From assembly GCF_019218745.1 (NCBI RefSeq), contig NZ_JAHUXA010000017.1, positions 1 through 64,000 on the forward strand: DNA of 64,000 nucleotides, read 5' to 3'. Position numbers and translations under genes: made by a program. The notes under the pieces were generated by a model. The model saw nothing but the letters and a program-made list of their open reading frames with translations, ran no database searches and had not been told where the DNA came from. The DNA comes from Enterobacter sp. ENT03 (GTDB lineage: Bacteria > Pseudomonadota > Gammaproteobacteria > Enterobacterales > Enterobacteriaceae). Each line of letters begins with the position of its first letter. The stretch's first letter is position 1. Shown here in pieces: positions 55,687 to 64,000 of this stretch.

Positions 55687-57330
55687 ATGTCCAGATTTTT
55701 CTTTAATGACCGCAAACAGCTGGTCAACGACGCCATCGAAGGCCTCGTCATTTCCGCCCCGCATGCCAATCTCGTCCGCCTTGATATTGATCCCGCTATC
55801 CGCGTAGTCGCCCGCAGCGACTGGAGCAAAAGCCGCGTGGCGGTGATCTCCGGCGGCGGATCCGGCCATGAACCGGCGCACGCGGGCTTTGTCGGCAAAG
55901 GTATGCTGACCGCGGCGGTCTGCGGCGATGTGTTTGCCTCGCCAAGCGTGGACGCGGTGCTGAACGCCATCGTGGCGGTCACCGGCGATCGCGGCTGTCT
56001 GCTGATCGTCAAAAACTACACCGGCGACCGCCTGAACTTCGGCCTTGCGGCAGAAAAAGCCAAGCGCTACGGCCTGAAAGTCGAGATGGTGATCGTCGCC
56101 GACGACATCGCTTTGCCGGACAACAAACAGCCGCGCGGCATCGCCGGGACGGCGCTGGTGCATAAAGTAGCCGGTTTCGCCGCCGAACAGGGCCAATCTC
56201 TCAGCGAAGTGCGCGACCTGGCGCAGCAGGCCAGTGACAACGTCTGGAGCCTTGGTCTTGCGATGGAAACCTGCAACCTGCCGGGCAGCGACGGCGAAGA
56301 AGAGAACCGCATTCAGCGCGGTCAGGTGGAGCTTGGGCTGGGCATTCACGGCGAACCCGGTGCCACTACCGTCGACACGCACAACAGCAAAACGCTGATC
56401 GACACCCTGGTCGGCCCGTTAAAAGAGAAGGCGGGCAACGACCGCGTGGCGGTGCTGATCAACAACCTCGGCGGCGTCTCCGCGCTGGAAATGGCGCTGC
56501 TCACCAAAGAGCTGGCGCACTCGGCGTTAAAAGATCAGATTGCCTATCTGATTGGCCCTGCGCCGCTGGTCAGCTCGCTGGATATGAAAGGCTTCTCGCT
56601 GTCGCTGCTGCGCCTGAACGACACCTTTGAAAAAGCGCTGTGCGCCGATGTTGAAACCGTCGGCTGGCAAAAGCCGGTTGTCTTCGCGCCGATGCGCACC
56701 GTCAGCCACCACGCTATTCACGAAAACCTGGAGATCCACCCGTCCGAGAACCCGCAGGTGAAGGCGCTGGTACAGGCCATCACCGACACGCTGATTGGCC
56801 TTGAGAACCGCCTGAACGCGCTGGATGCCAAAGTCGGCGACGGCGATACCGGTTCAACCTTTGCCGAAGGCGCGCGTGACGTGGCGCAACTGCTGGCGAA
56901 CGGCAAGCTGCCGCTCGATAACACCGGGCAACTGATGCAACTGGTGGGCGAACGCCTGGCGACGGTGATGGGCGGCTCCAGCGGCGTGCTGATGTCGATC
57001 TTTTTCACTGCGGCAGGACAGGCGACTAACGATGGTCAGCCGCTGGCGGAGGCGCTGTTAAAGGGGCTTAAGCAGATGAAGCATTATGGCGGTGCCGATC
57101 TGGGCGATCGTACGCTGATTGATGCGCTGCAACCGGCGCTGGAAGCGCTGCGCGATCGGGATCTGTCGGCGGCCATCAGTGCGGCGAAAAAGGGCGCAGA
57201 AGCCACTGCGTCGATGCAAAAAGCGGGGGCGGGGCGATCGTCTTACGTCAACCGAGAGAATCTGGAAGGCGTGACCGATCCGGGCGCGGTCGCGGTGGCA
57301 GAAGTCTTTGCTGCTCTGAAGAAGGTCTAA
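55687..57330 (+). CDS. ATP-dependent dihydroxyacetone kinase (DhaK-DhaL fusion)
   Basis: Phosphorylates dihydroxyacetone, and in many cases glyceraldehyde, with ATP. The 547-residue protein fuses a DhaK domain (about 1-330) and a DhaL domain (about 350-547). In DhaK the substrate-binding His is in LGLGIHGEPGATTV and the loop ISGGGSGHEPAHAG is present. In DhaL the ATP/Mg site is KVGDGDTGSTFAEGA. This is the Citrobacter-type single-chain enzyme, not the PTS-dependent DhaKLM. No dha regulon genes are adjacent. Confidence 0.93.
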   Translation: MSRFFFNDRKQLVNDAIEGLVISAPHANLVRLDIDPAIRVVARSDWSKSRVAVISGGGSGHEPAHAGFVGKGMLTAAVCGDVFASPSVDAVLNAIVAVTGDRGCLLIVKNYTGDRLNFGLAAEKAKRYGLKVEMVIVADDIALPDNKQPRGIAGTALVHKVAGFAAEQGQSLSEVRDLAQQASDNVWSLGLAMETCNLPGSDGEEENRIQRGQVELGLGIHGEPGATTVDTHNSKTLIDTLVGPLKEKAGNDRVAVLINNLGGVSALEMALLTKELAHSALKDQIAYLIGPAPLVSSLDMKGFSLSLLRLNDTFEKALCADVETVGWQKPVVFAPMRTVSHHAIHENLEIHPSENPQVKALVQAITDTLIGLENRLNALDAKVGDGDTGSTFAEGARDVAQLLANGKLPLDNTGQLMQLVGERLATVMGGSSGVLMSIFFTAAGQATNDGQPLAEALLKGLKQMKHYGGADLGDRTLIDALQPALEALRDRDLSAAISAAKKGAEATASMQKAGAGRSSYVNRENLEGVTDPGAVAVAEVFAALKKV

Positions 57331-57334
57331 ATAC

Positions 57335-57364
57335 GTAGGCCCGGCAAGCTACGCGCCGCCGGGC
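57335..57364. repeat. REP-like palindrome between the kinase gene and ahr
   Basis: A single unit (gtaggcccggcaagctacgc then gccgccgggc), the same subtype as at 42619-42647, in the convergent gap. Confidence 0.65.
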
Positions 57365-57374
57365 GTTTTACCCT

Positions 57375-58394
57375 TTAAAAATCCGCTTTTAACACCACGC
57401 GATAACGGGCTTTACCGTCACGCACATGCTGTAACGCTTCATTGATTTTTGACATCGGGAACAGCTCGGTGGTCGGAGCCACCTGCGCACGACCGGCAAA
57501 CTTCATCAGCTTGCGCAGTTCGTACGGCGTACCGGTGGCGGAGCCGGAAATGCTGCGATCGCCGCCGATCAGCGTGAACGCCGGCACCGGCAGTGGTTTC
57601 AGCACCGCGCCCACCGTATGGAAGTTACCGCCGTAGGCCAGCGCTTCAAAGTACGGCTGCCACTCAAGATCGACGTTCACGGTGTTGATGATCAGGTCAA
57701 ACTGACCAGCCAGCGCTTTCAGGGCTTCTGGATCGCGGCTGTTCACCACTTTATCCGCGCCAAATCCACGCACTTCCGCTTCTTTCGCCGGGTTAGAGCT
57801 GAACGCTGTCACTTCGCAGCCCATCGCACGCAGCAGTTTAATGGCGATGTGGCCCAGGCCGCCGATGCCGATCACGCCGACACGGCTGGTGGCGGTCACA
57901 TGATGCATCAGCAGCGGTTTAAACACCGTGATACCGCCGCACAGCAGCGGGCCTGCGGTTTCAATATCAATGCTGTCCGGCAGCGGGATCACCCATTGCC
58001 AGTCGGCACGAATTTTTTCAGCAAAGCCGCCACGGTTTAAAATGGTCGGCACCGCGCCTTCCAGACAGTTGATCTGGTTGCCGCTGATACAGGCATCACA
58101 ATGCCCGCAGCTGCGCGCCGTCCAGCCGATACCCACGCGCTGGCCCACTTTCAGGCCTTTGTCCTGCGCGTCACGGCCCAGGGCCACCACGCGACCAATC
58201 ACTTCGTGACCGGCCACTAACGGGTACTGCGACATGCCCCACTCGTTATCGATCATCGACAAATCAGAGTGGCAGATACCGCAATAATCTACCTGCACTT
58301 CAACGTCAGCCGGCAGCAGTTCACCTGCATCGAATTCCTGCAATTCCAGATCGGCACCGGCTTCTGGCGCGGCGTAACTTTTTATGATGCTCAT
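57375..58394 (-). CDS. ahr: NADPH-dependent aldehyde reductase Ahr (YjgB)
   Basis: A zinc-dependent medium-chain dehydrogenase reducing aldehydes to alcohols. The 339-residue protein starts [18 protein letters not shown]. Catalytic-zinc residues are in [12 protein letters not shown] and AGHEVIGRV; structural-zinc cysteines are in [16 protein letters not shown]; the cofactor site is [16 protein letters not shown]. The start at 58394 is chosen over an in-frame Met at 58526 because E. coli Ahr begins here and AAGGAAATT is upstream. Confidence 0.95.
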   Translation of the reverse strand: MSIIKSYAAPEAGADLELQEFDAGELLPADVEVQVDYCGICHSDLSMIDNEWGMSQYPLVAGHEVIGRVVALGRDAQDKGLKVGQRVGIGWTARSCGHCDACISGNQINCLEGAVPTILNRGGFAEKIRADWQWVIPLPDSIDIETAGPLLCGGITVFKPLLMHHVTATSRVGVIGIGGLGHIAIKLLRAMGCEVTAFSSNPAKEAEVRGFGADKVVNSRDPEALKALAGQFDLIINTVNVDLEWQPYFEALAYGGNFHTVGAVLKPLPVPAFTLIGGDRSISGSATGTPYELRKLMKFAGRAQVAPTTELFPMSKINEALQHVRDGKARYRVVLKADF

Positions 58395-58559
58395 CACAAT
58401 TTCCTTCGGTTGGCATTGATTAGAAAGAAGTGTAGAGCATTCCGCGAGGGGCGACCTGGCAATAGGAGCGGTGAAGCGCCACGCTTTGTGTAAGCGGTTA
58501 TTAAGCCACCGCGTCTTATACTTCATCCTGATTGATCGTCACCCTTAACGGAGAACCCA

Positions 58560-59114
58560 ATGACTTTACGCGCGGCAATCGTGTTGCTGGCGGGCGGGCT
58601 GCCTTTTTTCGCCCTGGCTCATAACTTTGTGGAAGGAGAACGCGTGCCGCCAGTCGGCGTGGCGGATCGCGGCGAATTGCAGCTCCGGCAGGCGGCGATC
58701 CGCTATCAGGCCTGGAACAGCGCGTGGCTGGGCGGAAAAGTGGGTGTGGTACTGCATATGGCAGGACGGCTGTCGGCGAAAGATCAGAATGCTGCGCTGA
58801 TCGACGCCATCGGCAAGGCCAGGCTGCCGGCGAGCCGCTTCGCGATTACCACCATCGTCAATACCGATGACGCGATCCCCGGCAGCGCGCTGTTCGTGCG
58901 GCGCAGTCTGGAGGAGAGCAAACGGCAAACCCCCTCTGCGCAGTTCGTGGTGGACGATCGCGGTGCAGCGCTGCGCGCCTGGCAGCTACAGCCGGGTGGC
59001 TCCGCTATCGTGGTGCTGGATAAGGACGGGCGGGTGCGCTTTGCGAAAGACGGCGCGCTGAGCGCAGCCGAAGTGGATCAGGTGATGGCGTTACTCCATC
59101 AACTGCTGGCGTAA
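58560..59114 (+). CDS. ytfJ: YtfJ family periplasmic protein
   Basis: A 184-residue thioredoxin-like fold protein with a signal peptide ending near residue 20 (FFALA/HNF). It matches E. coli YtfJ over its length, with VPPVGVADRGELQL, TTIVNTDDAIPGSALFVRRSLE and AIVVLDKDGRVRFAKDGALS. No CxxC pair is present, so it is not a disulfide oxidoreductase. In E. coli ytfJ lies elsewhere (near msrA/ytfK); here it stands next to the crt genes. Function unknown. Confidence 0.9.
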   Translation: MTLRAAIVLLAGGLPFFALAHNFVEGERVPPVGVADRGELQLRQAAIRYQAWNSAWLGGKVGVVLHMAGRLSAKDQNAALIDAIGKARLPASRFAITTIVNTDDAIPGSALFVRRSLEESKRQTPSAQFVVDDRGAALRAWQLQPGGSAIVVLDKDGRVRFAKDGALSAAEVDQVMALLHQLLA

Positions 59115-59324
59115 TCGTGTATTGTTAAAGCAAGGTAAATAGTTGTGATGAGGACGTTGCGTAAAAGCAAATTTCTGTACATTGCGCTACGCTTTCCAGA
59201 CACAGCAGGATGCAAATAAACAGGCAAGCGGCTGTTCAGGCTGCAAAAGTTCCTGGTCAGATTATGACGGCTATTGGCAGCCGTGACATGCGCCATTCGC
59301 ATCAAACCGCCACGACGAGGAACC
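59115..59324 (+). promoter_or_regulatory. Leader region of the carotenoid operon
   Basis: A 210-base gap between ytfJ and crtE, more AT-rich than either neighbour, so it is the expected place of the crt promoter. TTGCGT at about 59157 with TACATT about 15 bases on is a possible but poorly spaced sigma-70 element. No convincing operator was seen. Confidence 0.4.
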
Positions 59325-60242
59325 ATGACTGTAACGATGAACGTCAACGCCGATAACTGCCTGAACCATGAAGATGAGCTACAGGCGCTACGCGAGGCGC
59401 TGCAAGTCCGCCTCGATGAACTGCTGCCCGCGGGCCAGCAGCAAGATCTGGTCTATACGGCGATGCGCGAAGGCACGCTGGTGGCAGGCAAGCGGGTGCG
59501 TCCGTTGCTGCTGGTGCTGGCGGCGCGCGACCTCGGCTGTCACGCCGATCAGCCTGGCCTGCTCGATCTCGCCTGCGCGGTGGAGATGGTGCACGCCGCG
59601 TCGCTGATGCTCGACGATATTCCGTGCATGGACAATGCACTGCTGCGTCGTGGTCGTCCCACTATTCACCGCCAGTATGGCGAAAACGTCGCTATCCTCG
59701 CCGCCGTGGCGCTGCTCAGCCGCGCTTTCGGCGTGGTGGCGGAAGCCCAGTCGCTGTCTCCCGCCTGCAAAACCCTGGCGGTGGCGGAACTCTCCACCGC
59801 CGTTGGGCTACAGGGACTGGTGCAGGGGCAGTATCTCGATCTGCACGAGGGCGCAGGCGCACGCAGCGCCGAGTCGATCCTGCTCGCCAATGAATTAAAA
59901 ACCAGCCGTTTGTTTGACGCTACGCTGCAAATGGCGGCGATTGTCGCCGATGCCCCGCCGCAGGCACGCCAGCGATTACGCTGTTTCGCGCAGGATCTGG
60001 GTCAGGCCTTCCAGTTGCTGGACGATCTGGCGGACGGCCTCAACGGTACCGGCAAAGACAGGAATAAAGATCACGGCAAATCGACGCTGGTGGCGATGCT
60101 CGGCGCGGAGGCTGTGCATCAGCGGCTGCGCGATCATCTGCGTAGCGCCGACGATCATCTTGCCAGCGCCTGTCAGCGCGGCGTTGCCACGCGGCGCTTT
60201 ATGCACGCCTGGTTCGACAAGCAGATGGCGCAGTTCGGCTAA
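59325..60242 (+). CDS. crtE: Geranylgeranyl diphosphate synthase
   Basis: Makes C20 geranylgeranyl diphosphate, the first dedicated carotenoid precursor. The 305-residue trans-prenyltransferase has the first Asp-rich motif from D97 (LDDIPCMDN), [12 protein letters not shown] before it, and the second Asp-rich motif from D233 ([11 protein letters not shown]). ATG at 59325 follows GAGGA and is preferred to a TTG further upstream. It begins the cluster crtE-idi-crtX-crtY-crtI, the Pantoea/Cronobacter order. Confidence 0.96.
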   Translation: MTVTMNVNADNCLNHEDELQALREALQVRLDELLPAGQQQDLVYTAMREGTLVAGKRVRPLLLVLAARDLGCHADQPGLLDLACAVEMVHAASLMLDDIPCMDNALLRRGRPTIHRQYGENVAILAAVALLSRAFGVVAEAQSLSPACKTLAVAELSTAVGLQGLVQGQYLDLHEGAGARSAESILLANELKTSRLFDATLQMAAIVADAPPQARQRLRCFAQDLGQAFQLLDDLADGLNGTGKDRNKDHGKSTLVAMLGAEAVHQRLRDHLRSADDHLASACQRGVATRRFMHAWFDKQMAQFG

Positions 60243-60285
60243 GACAGGGTTTTTATCTCAGGATGCCATAGCGACTGGAGCGGCA

Positions 60286-61329
60286 ATGAAGGACAGGGAA
60301 CTGACTCAACGCAAAAACGATCATCTGGATATTGTGCTCGATCCGGCGCGCGCCCTGAAAAAGCGCGGTACCGGTTTTGCCGACTGGCGTTTTGAACACT
60401 GCGCAATGCCGGAGCTGCATCTGGATGCTATCGATCTGCGTTGCGCGCTGTTCGGCAGGACGCTGCGCGCGCCGCTGCTGATAAGCTCGATGACCGGCGG
60501 TGCCAGCCGTGCCAGAGAAATCAACCGTCATCTGGCGGAAGCGGCGCAGGCGTTAGGACTGGCGATGGGCGTCGGATCTCAGCGCGTGGCGCTGGAAAGC
60601 GAAGACAACTGGGGGCTGACGCGGGAACTGCGCCAGGCCGCGCCGGATATTGCGCTGCTGGCGAACCTGGGGGCGGCGCAGATCGCCGCTCCCCATGGCA
60701 TTGACTACGCGCGCCGCGCCGTCGAGATGATCGAAGCCGACGCGCTGATTATCCATCTCAACCCGTTGCAGGAAGCCTTGCAGAACGGCGGCGACCGCGA
60801 CTGGCGCGGCGTGCTGACGGCCATCGCCCGCACAGTGAACGCGCTGCCGGTGCCGGTGGTAGTGAAAGAGGTCGGCGCGGGGATTTCCGTGCCGGTCGCC
60901 CGCCAGCTGGCTGACGTGGGAGTGGCGATGCTGGATGTTGCCGGTTCCGGCGGCACCAGTTGGGCAGCGGTCGAAGGAGAACGCGCCGCCACGCCGCACG
61001 CCCGTGCAGTTGCCATGGCGTTTGCCGACTGGGGCATTCCCACCGCGCAGGCGCTGCGCGAGCTGCATCAGGCGCTGCCGCAGATGCCGCTTATCGCCTC
61101 CGGCGGCGTCAGCGACGGCATCGACGTTGCTCGCGCCATCGCACTCGGCGCGACAATTGCCGGCCAGGCCGCTGGCGTACTCGGCAGCGCCACCACCTCC
61201 GCCGACGCGGTGATCGCCCATTTTCAGATTATTATCGAGCAGTTGCGGATCGCCTGTTTCTGCACCGGCAGCGCCAGCCTGGACGCGCTGCGTCAGGCGA
61301 CGCTGGTGCGTGTCGGGGATCGGGAATGA
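60286..61329 (+). CDS. fni: Isopentenyl-diphosphate delta-isomerase type 2
   Basis: An FMN- and NADPH-dependent enzyme interconverting isopentenyl and dimethylallyl diphosphate, boosting precursor supply. The 347-residue protein starts [20 protein letters not shown] with GGAG upstream. Type 2 motifs are [50 protein letters not shown] and the phosphate/FMN loop [10 protein letters not shown]. The last four bases overlap crtX (ATGA). Often labelled idi in crt clusters. Confidence 0.95.
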   Translation: MKDRELTQRKNDHLDIVLDPARALKKRGTGFADWRFEHCAMPELHLDAIDLRCALFGRTLRAPLLISSMTGGASRAREINRHLAEAAQALGLAMGVGSQRVALESEDNWGLTRELRQAAPDIALLANLGAAQIAAPHGIDYARRAVEMIEADALIIHLNPLQEALQNGGDRDWRGVLTAIARTVNALPVPVVVKEVGAGISVPVARQLADVGVAMLDVAGSGGTSWAAVEGERAATPHARAVAMAFADWGIPTAQALRELHQALPQMPLIASGGVSDGIDVARAIALGATIAGQAAGVLGSATTSADAVIAHFQIIIEQLRIACFCTGSASLDALRQATLVRVGDRE

Positions 61330-62591
61330 GCCATTACGCGGTTATCGCGCCTGCGCTCTACAGTCATGTGCGCGCGCTGGAAGCGCTAGCCCAGGCGCTG
61401 ATCGCCCGCGGGCATCGCGTCACCTTTATGCAGCAGGCGGAAGCGCGCACGCTGCTTGGCGACGCGCGCATTGGTTTTTATCCCCTTGGCGAACGCAGCC
61501 ATCCCCCCGGCAGCCTGGCGCATACGCTGGAGTTAACCGCGCACCCTGCCGGGACGGGCATTTTTCGGCTGATCGCGGATATGGCGAAAACCAGCGACAT
61601 GCTCTGCCGTGAACTGCCTGCCGCGCTGCAACAGGCGGGTATCGACGGACTGATCGTCGATCAGATGGAAGCAGCGGGCGGGCTGGTTGCAGACGCGCTG
61701 GGGCTGCCGTTCGTCTCGGTCGCCTGCGCCTTGCCGGTAAACCGCGAGGCGCACCTGCCGCTGCCGGTGATGCCCTTTAACTACGGCACCGGCGCGCGCC
61801 GCCTGAAACTGTATGCCACCAGCGAGCGCATTTATGACTGGCTGATGCGCCGCCATAGCGAGGTGATCGCACGCCATGCGCGCGCCTTCGGCCTCGGTGA
61901 GCGGCGATCGCTCCACGACTGTCTGTCGCCGCTGGCGCAGATCAGCCAGACGCTGCCCGCGTTTGATTTTCCCCGTCGCCAGCTGCCCGCGCATTTTCAT
62001 GCCGTCGGGCCGCTGCGCCACGTCCACGCCACGCCGGAGGCGGCAGCACCTTCCACGCCGCCGCGGGTGTTTGCCTCGCTGGGCACGCTTCAGGGGCACC
62101 GCTTTACACTGTTCCGCACCATTGCCCGCGCCTGTCGGCAGCTGAACGTCAGGCTGCTTATCGCCCACTGCGGCGGCCTGAACGACGTGCAGGCGGCGCG
62201 ACTGCGGCGTTACGGCGCGGAGGTGACTGATTTTGCCGATCAGCCCGCCGTGCTGCGCGAGGTGCAGGCGGTGATCACCCACGGTGGACTGAATACGGTG
62301 ATGGACGCGATAGAGAGCGCCACGCCGATCCTGACTATTCCGCTGGCGTTCGATCAGCCGGGCGTCGCCGCGCGCGTGGTCTACAGCGGCATTGGCCGTC
62401 GCGCCTCCCGATTCACAACCGTGAACGCGCTGGCGAAAAATCTCCATGCGCTGCTTAACGATCCCGGCTACCGTCAGCGGCTGACGCTGATGCAGACGCA
62501 GCTTGCGCAGGCGGGCGGCGCGACCTGTGCGGCTGCGGTGGTGGAGCAGGCGCTCAACAGCCGCCACCCGATCCTGGCGAACTGCGCATGA
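61326..62591 (+). CDS. crtX: Zeaxanthin glucosyltransferase
   Basis: Adds glucose to zeaxanthin, giving zeaxanthin mono- and diglucosides. The 421-residue family 1 glycosyltransferase starts [22 protein letters not shown]. The UDP-sugar-binding C-terminal signature is [20 protein letters not shown] followed by [16 protein letters not shown]. Starts and stops overlap the neighbours by four bases on both sides, so the operon is tightly coupled. Confidence 0.95.
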   Translation: MSHYAVIAPALYSHVRALEALAQALIARGHRVTFMQQAEARTLLGDARIGFYPLGERSHPPGSLAHTLELTAHPAGTGIFRLIADMAKTSDMLCRELPAALQQAGIDGLIVDQMEAAGGLVADALGLPFVSVACALPVNREAHLPLPVMPFNYGTGARRLKLYATSERIYDWLMRRHSEVIARHARAFGLGERRSLHDCLSPLAQISQTLPAFDFPRRQLPAHFHAVGPLRHVHATPEAAAPSTPPRVFASLGTLQGHRFTLFRTIARACRQLNVRLLIAHCGGLNDVQAARLRRYGAEVTDFADQPAVLREVQAVITHGGLNTVMDAIESATPILTIPLAFDQPGVAARVVYSGIGRRASRFTTVNALAKNLHALLNDPGYRQRLTLMQTQLAQAGGATCAAAVVEQALNSRHPILANCA

Positions 62592-63760
62592 CGCAGTGCG
62601 ATCTGATCCTCGTCGGCGGCGGGCTGGCCAACGGGCTGATCGCCTGGCGGCTGCGCCAGCGCCAGCCACAGCTGAAGCTGCTGCTGCTGGAGGCCGGAGC
62701 AGCGCCGGGCGGCAATCACACCTGGTCGTTTCATGAGCAGGATCTCACCCCGGCGCAGCACGCGTGGGTCGCGCCGCTGGTGGCCCATCGCTGGCCCGGC
62801 TACGACGTGCGTTTTCCGGCGCTGACCCGTCGGTTCGATGGCGGCTATCTGAGCATCACCTCTGCGCGCTTCGCACTTGAGATAACGCAGGCGCTGGGGG
62901 ATAGCCTGAGAACGCAGACACCGGTCAGCGCGCTGACGCCACAGACGGTGACCCTGGCAGACGGCACGGTACTGCGCGCAGGCGCGGTGATCGACGGGCG
63001 CGGCTATCAGTTGGGCGAGCATCTGACCATCGGATCACAGGCATTTCTGGGCCAGCAGTGGCGGCTCAGTCAGCCGCACGGACTGACGCGTCCGCTGCTG
63101 ATGGACGCCACCGTGGATCAGTCGGCGGGCTACCGCTTTGTCTATACGCTGCCGCTCTCCGCCGACAGCCTGCTGATTGAAGATACCCATTACATCGATC
63201 GCGCGACGTTAAGCGACGATCAGGCGCGCCAGCATATTGCCGACTACGCGGCGGCGCAGGGCTGGGCGCTGGAGACGCTGGAGCGTGAAGAGCAGGGCAA
63301 CCTGCCGATCACCCTCGCGGGAGACTGCCGCGCGTTCTGGCGGCAGAAAGCGGGCCAGCCCTGTAGCGGACTGCGCGCCGGGCTGTTTCACTCCACCACC
63401 GGCTACTCCCTGCCGCAGGCGGCGGCGCTGGCGGATTTGATCGCTGACCAACGCGACCTGTCGTCCGGCGCACTGTTCGCGCTGACGCGGGATTACGTGC
63501 AGCAGCAGTGGCGTCGCCAGCGTTTCTTCCGCGTACTTAATCGTATGCTGTTTCTTGCCGGACGCCCTGACAGGCGCTGGCAGGTGATGCAACGTTTTTA
63601 CCGACTCAACCCTGGGCTTATCGCCCGCTTTTACGCCGGTCAGCTTACCCTGGCCGACAAAGCGCGGATCCTGACGGGCAAACCACCGGTACCGGTGGGC
63701 GAAGCCTTACAGGCCGTACTCAAACACACTCCCCGGCTGCGAGCGTTCAGTGATGAATAA
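62588..63760 (+). CDS. crtY: Lycopene beta-cyclase
   Basis: Closes both ends of lycopene to beta-rings, giving beta-carotene. The 390-residue protein has the N-terminal dinucleotide-binding motif DLILVGGGLANGLIAWRL (about 5-22), EAGAAPGGNHTWSFHE, and conserved later motifs VIDGRGY and GLRAGLFHSTTGYSLPQA. It overlaps crtX by ATGA and crtI by eight bases. Confidence 0.96.
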   Translation: MTQCDLILVGGGLANGLIAWRLRQRQPQLKLLLLEAGAAPGGNHTWSFHEQDLTPAQHAWVAPLVAHRWPGYDVRFPALTRRFDGGYLSITSARFALEITQALGDSLRTQTPVSALTPQTVTLADGTVLRAGAVIDGRGYQLGEHLTIGSQAFLGQQWRLSQPHGLTRPLLMDATVDQSAGYRFVYTLPLSADSLLIEDTHYIDRATLSDDQARQHIADYAAAQGWALETLEREEQGNLPITLAGDCRAFWRQKAGQPCSGLRAGLFHSTTGYSLPQAAALADLIADQRDLSSGALFALTRDYVQQQWRRQRFFRVLNRMLFLAGRPDRRWQVMQRFYRLNPGLIARFYAGQLTLADKARILTGKPPVPVGEALQAVLKHTPRLRAFSDE

Positions 63761-64000
63761 AACAGTAGTAATAGGTGCTGGTTTCGGCGGCCTGGCTTTA
63801 GCGATCCGCCTGCAGGCGGCAGGCATTCCCACGCTGCTGCTGGAGCAGCGCGACAAGCCCGGCGGCCGCGCCTATGTTTATGAAGATCAGGGCTTTACTT
63901 TTGACGCAGGCCCCACGGTGATCACCGATCCCACCGCCATCGAAGAGCTGTTCACGCTGGCGGGCAAGCGCATGGCCGACTATGTCGATCTGCTGCCGGT
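63753..64000 (+). CDS. crtI: Phytoene desaturase, N-terminal part (cut by window end)
   Basis: The first 82 codons of a CrtI-type desaturase, which converts phytoene to lycopene. It starts MNKTVVIGAGFGGLALAIRL, the FAD-binding GxGxxG fold, followed by EQRDKPGGRAYVYEDQGFTF and DAGPTVITDPTAIEELF, all typical of CrtI. It overlaps the crtY stop. crtB and crtZ are expected beyond the window. Confidence 0.93.
   Translation, partial: MNKTVVIGAGFGGLALAIRLQAAGIPTLLLEQRDKPGGRAYVYEDQGFTFDAGPTVITDPTAIEELFTLAGKRMADYVDLLP

Noticed and set aside
58395-58526. N-terminal extension of ahr by 44 residues.
   Set aside because: The E. coli protein starts at 58394, AAGGAAATT is correctly placed there, and the extension runs into the ytfJ promoter region.

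Overview
The window is chromosomal DNA from a member of the Enterobacteriaceae. It is a GC-rich enterobacterium, and most of its proteins match Escherichia coli/Salmonella orthologues over their full length. The gene order fbp-mpl-yjgA-pmbA-cybC ... nrdG-nrdD-treC-treB-treR-mgtA-ridA-pyrI-pyrB-pyrL ... argI-rraB-yjgM-yjgN-valS-holC-pepA-lptF-lptG ... ahr is the E. coli 95-97 min backbone. A carotenoid cluster (crtE-idi-crtX-crtY-crtI) at the right end points to a yellow-pigmented genus such as Cronobacter, Enterobacter or a relative. The genus cannot be fixed from the sequence alone.

Layout. (1) 1-5.4 kb: housekeeping genes fbp, mpl, darP/yjgA, pmbA/tldE and cybC. (2) 5.7-13.0 kb: an accessory chaperone-usher fimbrial operon with major subunit, chaperone, usher, three minor subunits and a two-domain tip adhesin. 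A DUF2726 nuclease-fold membrane protein follows it. (3) 13.9-21.4 kb: a nine-gene operon made of a stand-alone PRD protein, a glycine-rich SFCGS protein, DUF4312, DUF4311 and DUF4310 proteins, an amidohydrolase, a DgaE-like PLP lyase, a KDGP aldolase and a PRD/EIIB/EIIA regulator. I recall these as families named after Enterococcus faecalis EF_0829-EF_0839, with no defined substrate. This is the best candidate for an undescribed system. A 20-bp perfect palindrome lies upstream, and its 12-bp core recurs inside the first gene. (4) 21.4-25.5 kb: a small unknown gene, a nitroreductase-like oxidoreductase, and the anaerobic ribonucleotide reductase pair with two FNR-like sites. (5) 25.75-26.47 kb: a strongly structured, GC-rich interval without a convincing gene. 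(6) 26.5-35.9 kb: the trehalose operon and its repressor, mgtA with its PhoP box and mgtL leader peptide, ridA, and pyrBI with the pyrL attenuator. (7) 35.9-43.7 kb: an arginine deiminase operon (arcA-arcC-argF-arcD-argR), tabA, a 54-bp tandem array of REP-like units, and the anabolic argI with two ARG boxes. (8) 43.8-58.4 kb: rraB, an unknown anchored protein, yjgM, yjgN with an overlapping M48 peptidase gene, valS-holC, pepA, lptFG, an ATP-dependent dihydroxyacetone kinase and ahr. (9) 58.5-64 kb: ytfJ and the carotenoid operon, cut inside crtI by the window end.

The segments make biochemical sense as units. The arc operon gives ATP from arginine through arcA, an ornithine carbamoyltransferase and carbamate kinase, while argI and pyrB use carbamoyl phosphate for biosynthesis. 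The third block looks like uptake and dismantling of an amino- or acylamino-sugar acid to pyruvate and glyceraldehyde 3-phosphate; that substrate is inference. REP-like GC-rich palindromes sit between many of the backbone genes. No tRNA, rRNA, CRISPR array, insertion sequence or integrase gene was recognised.
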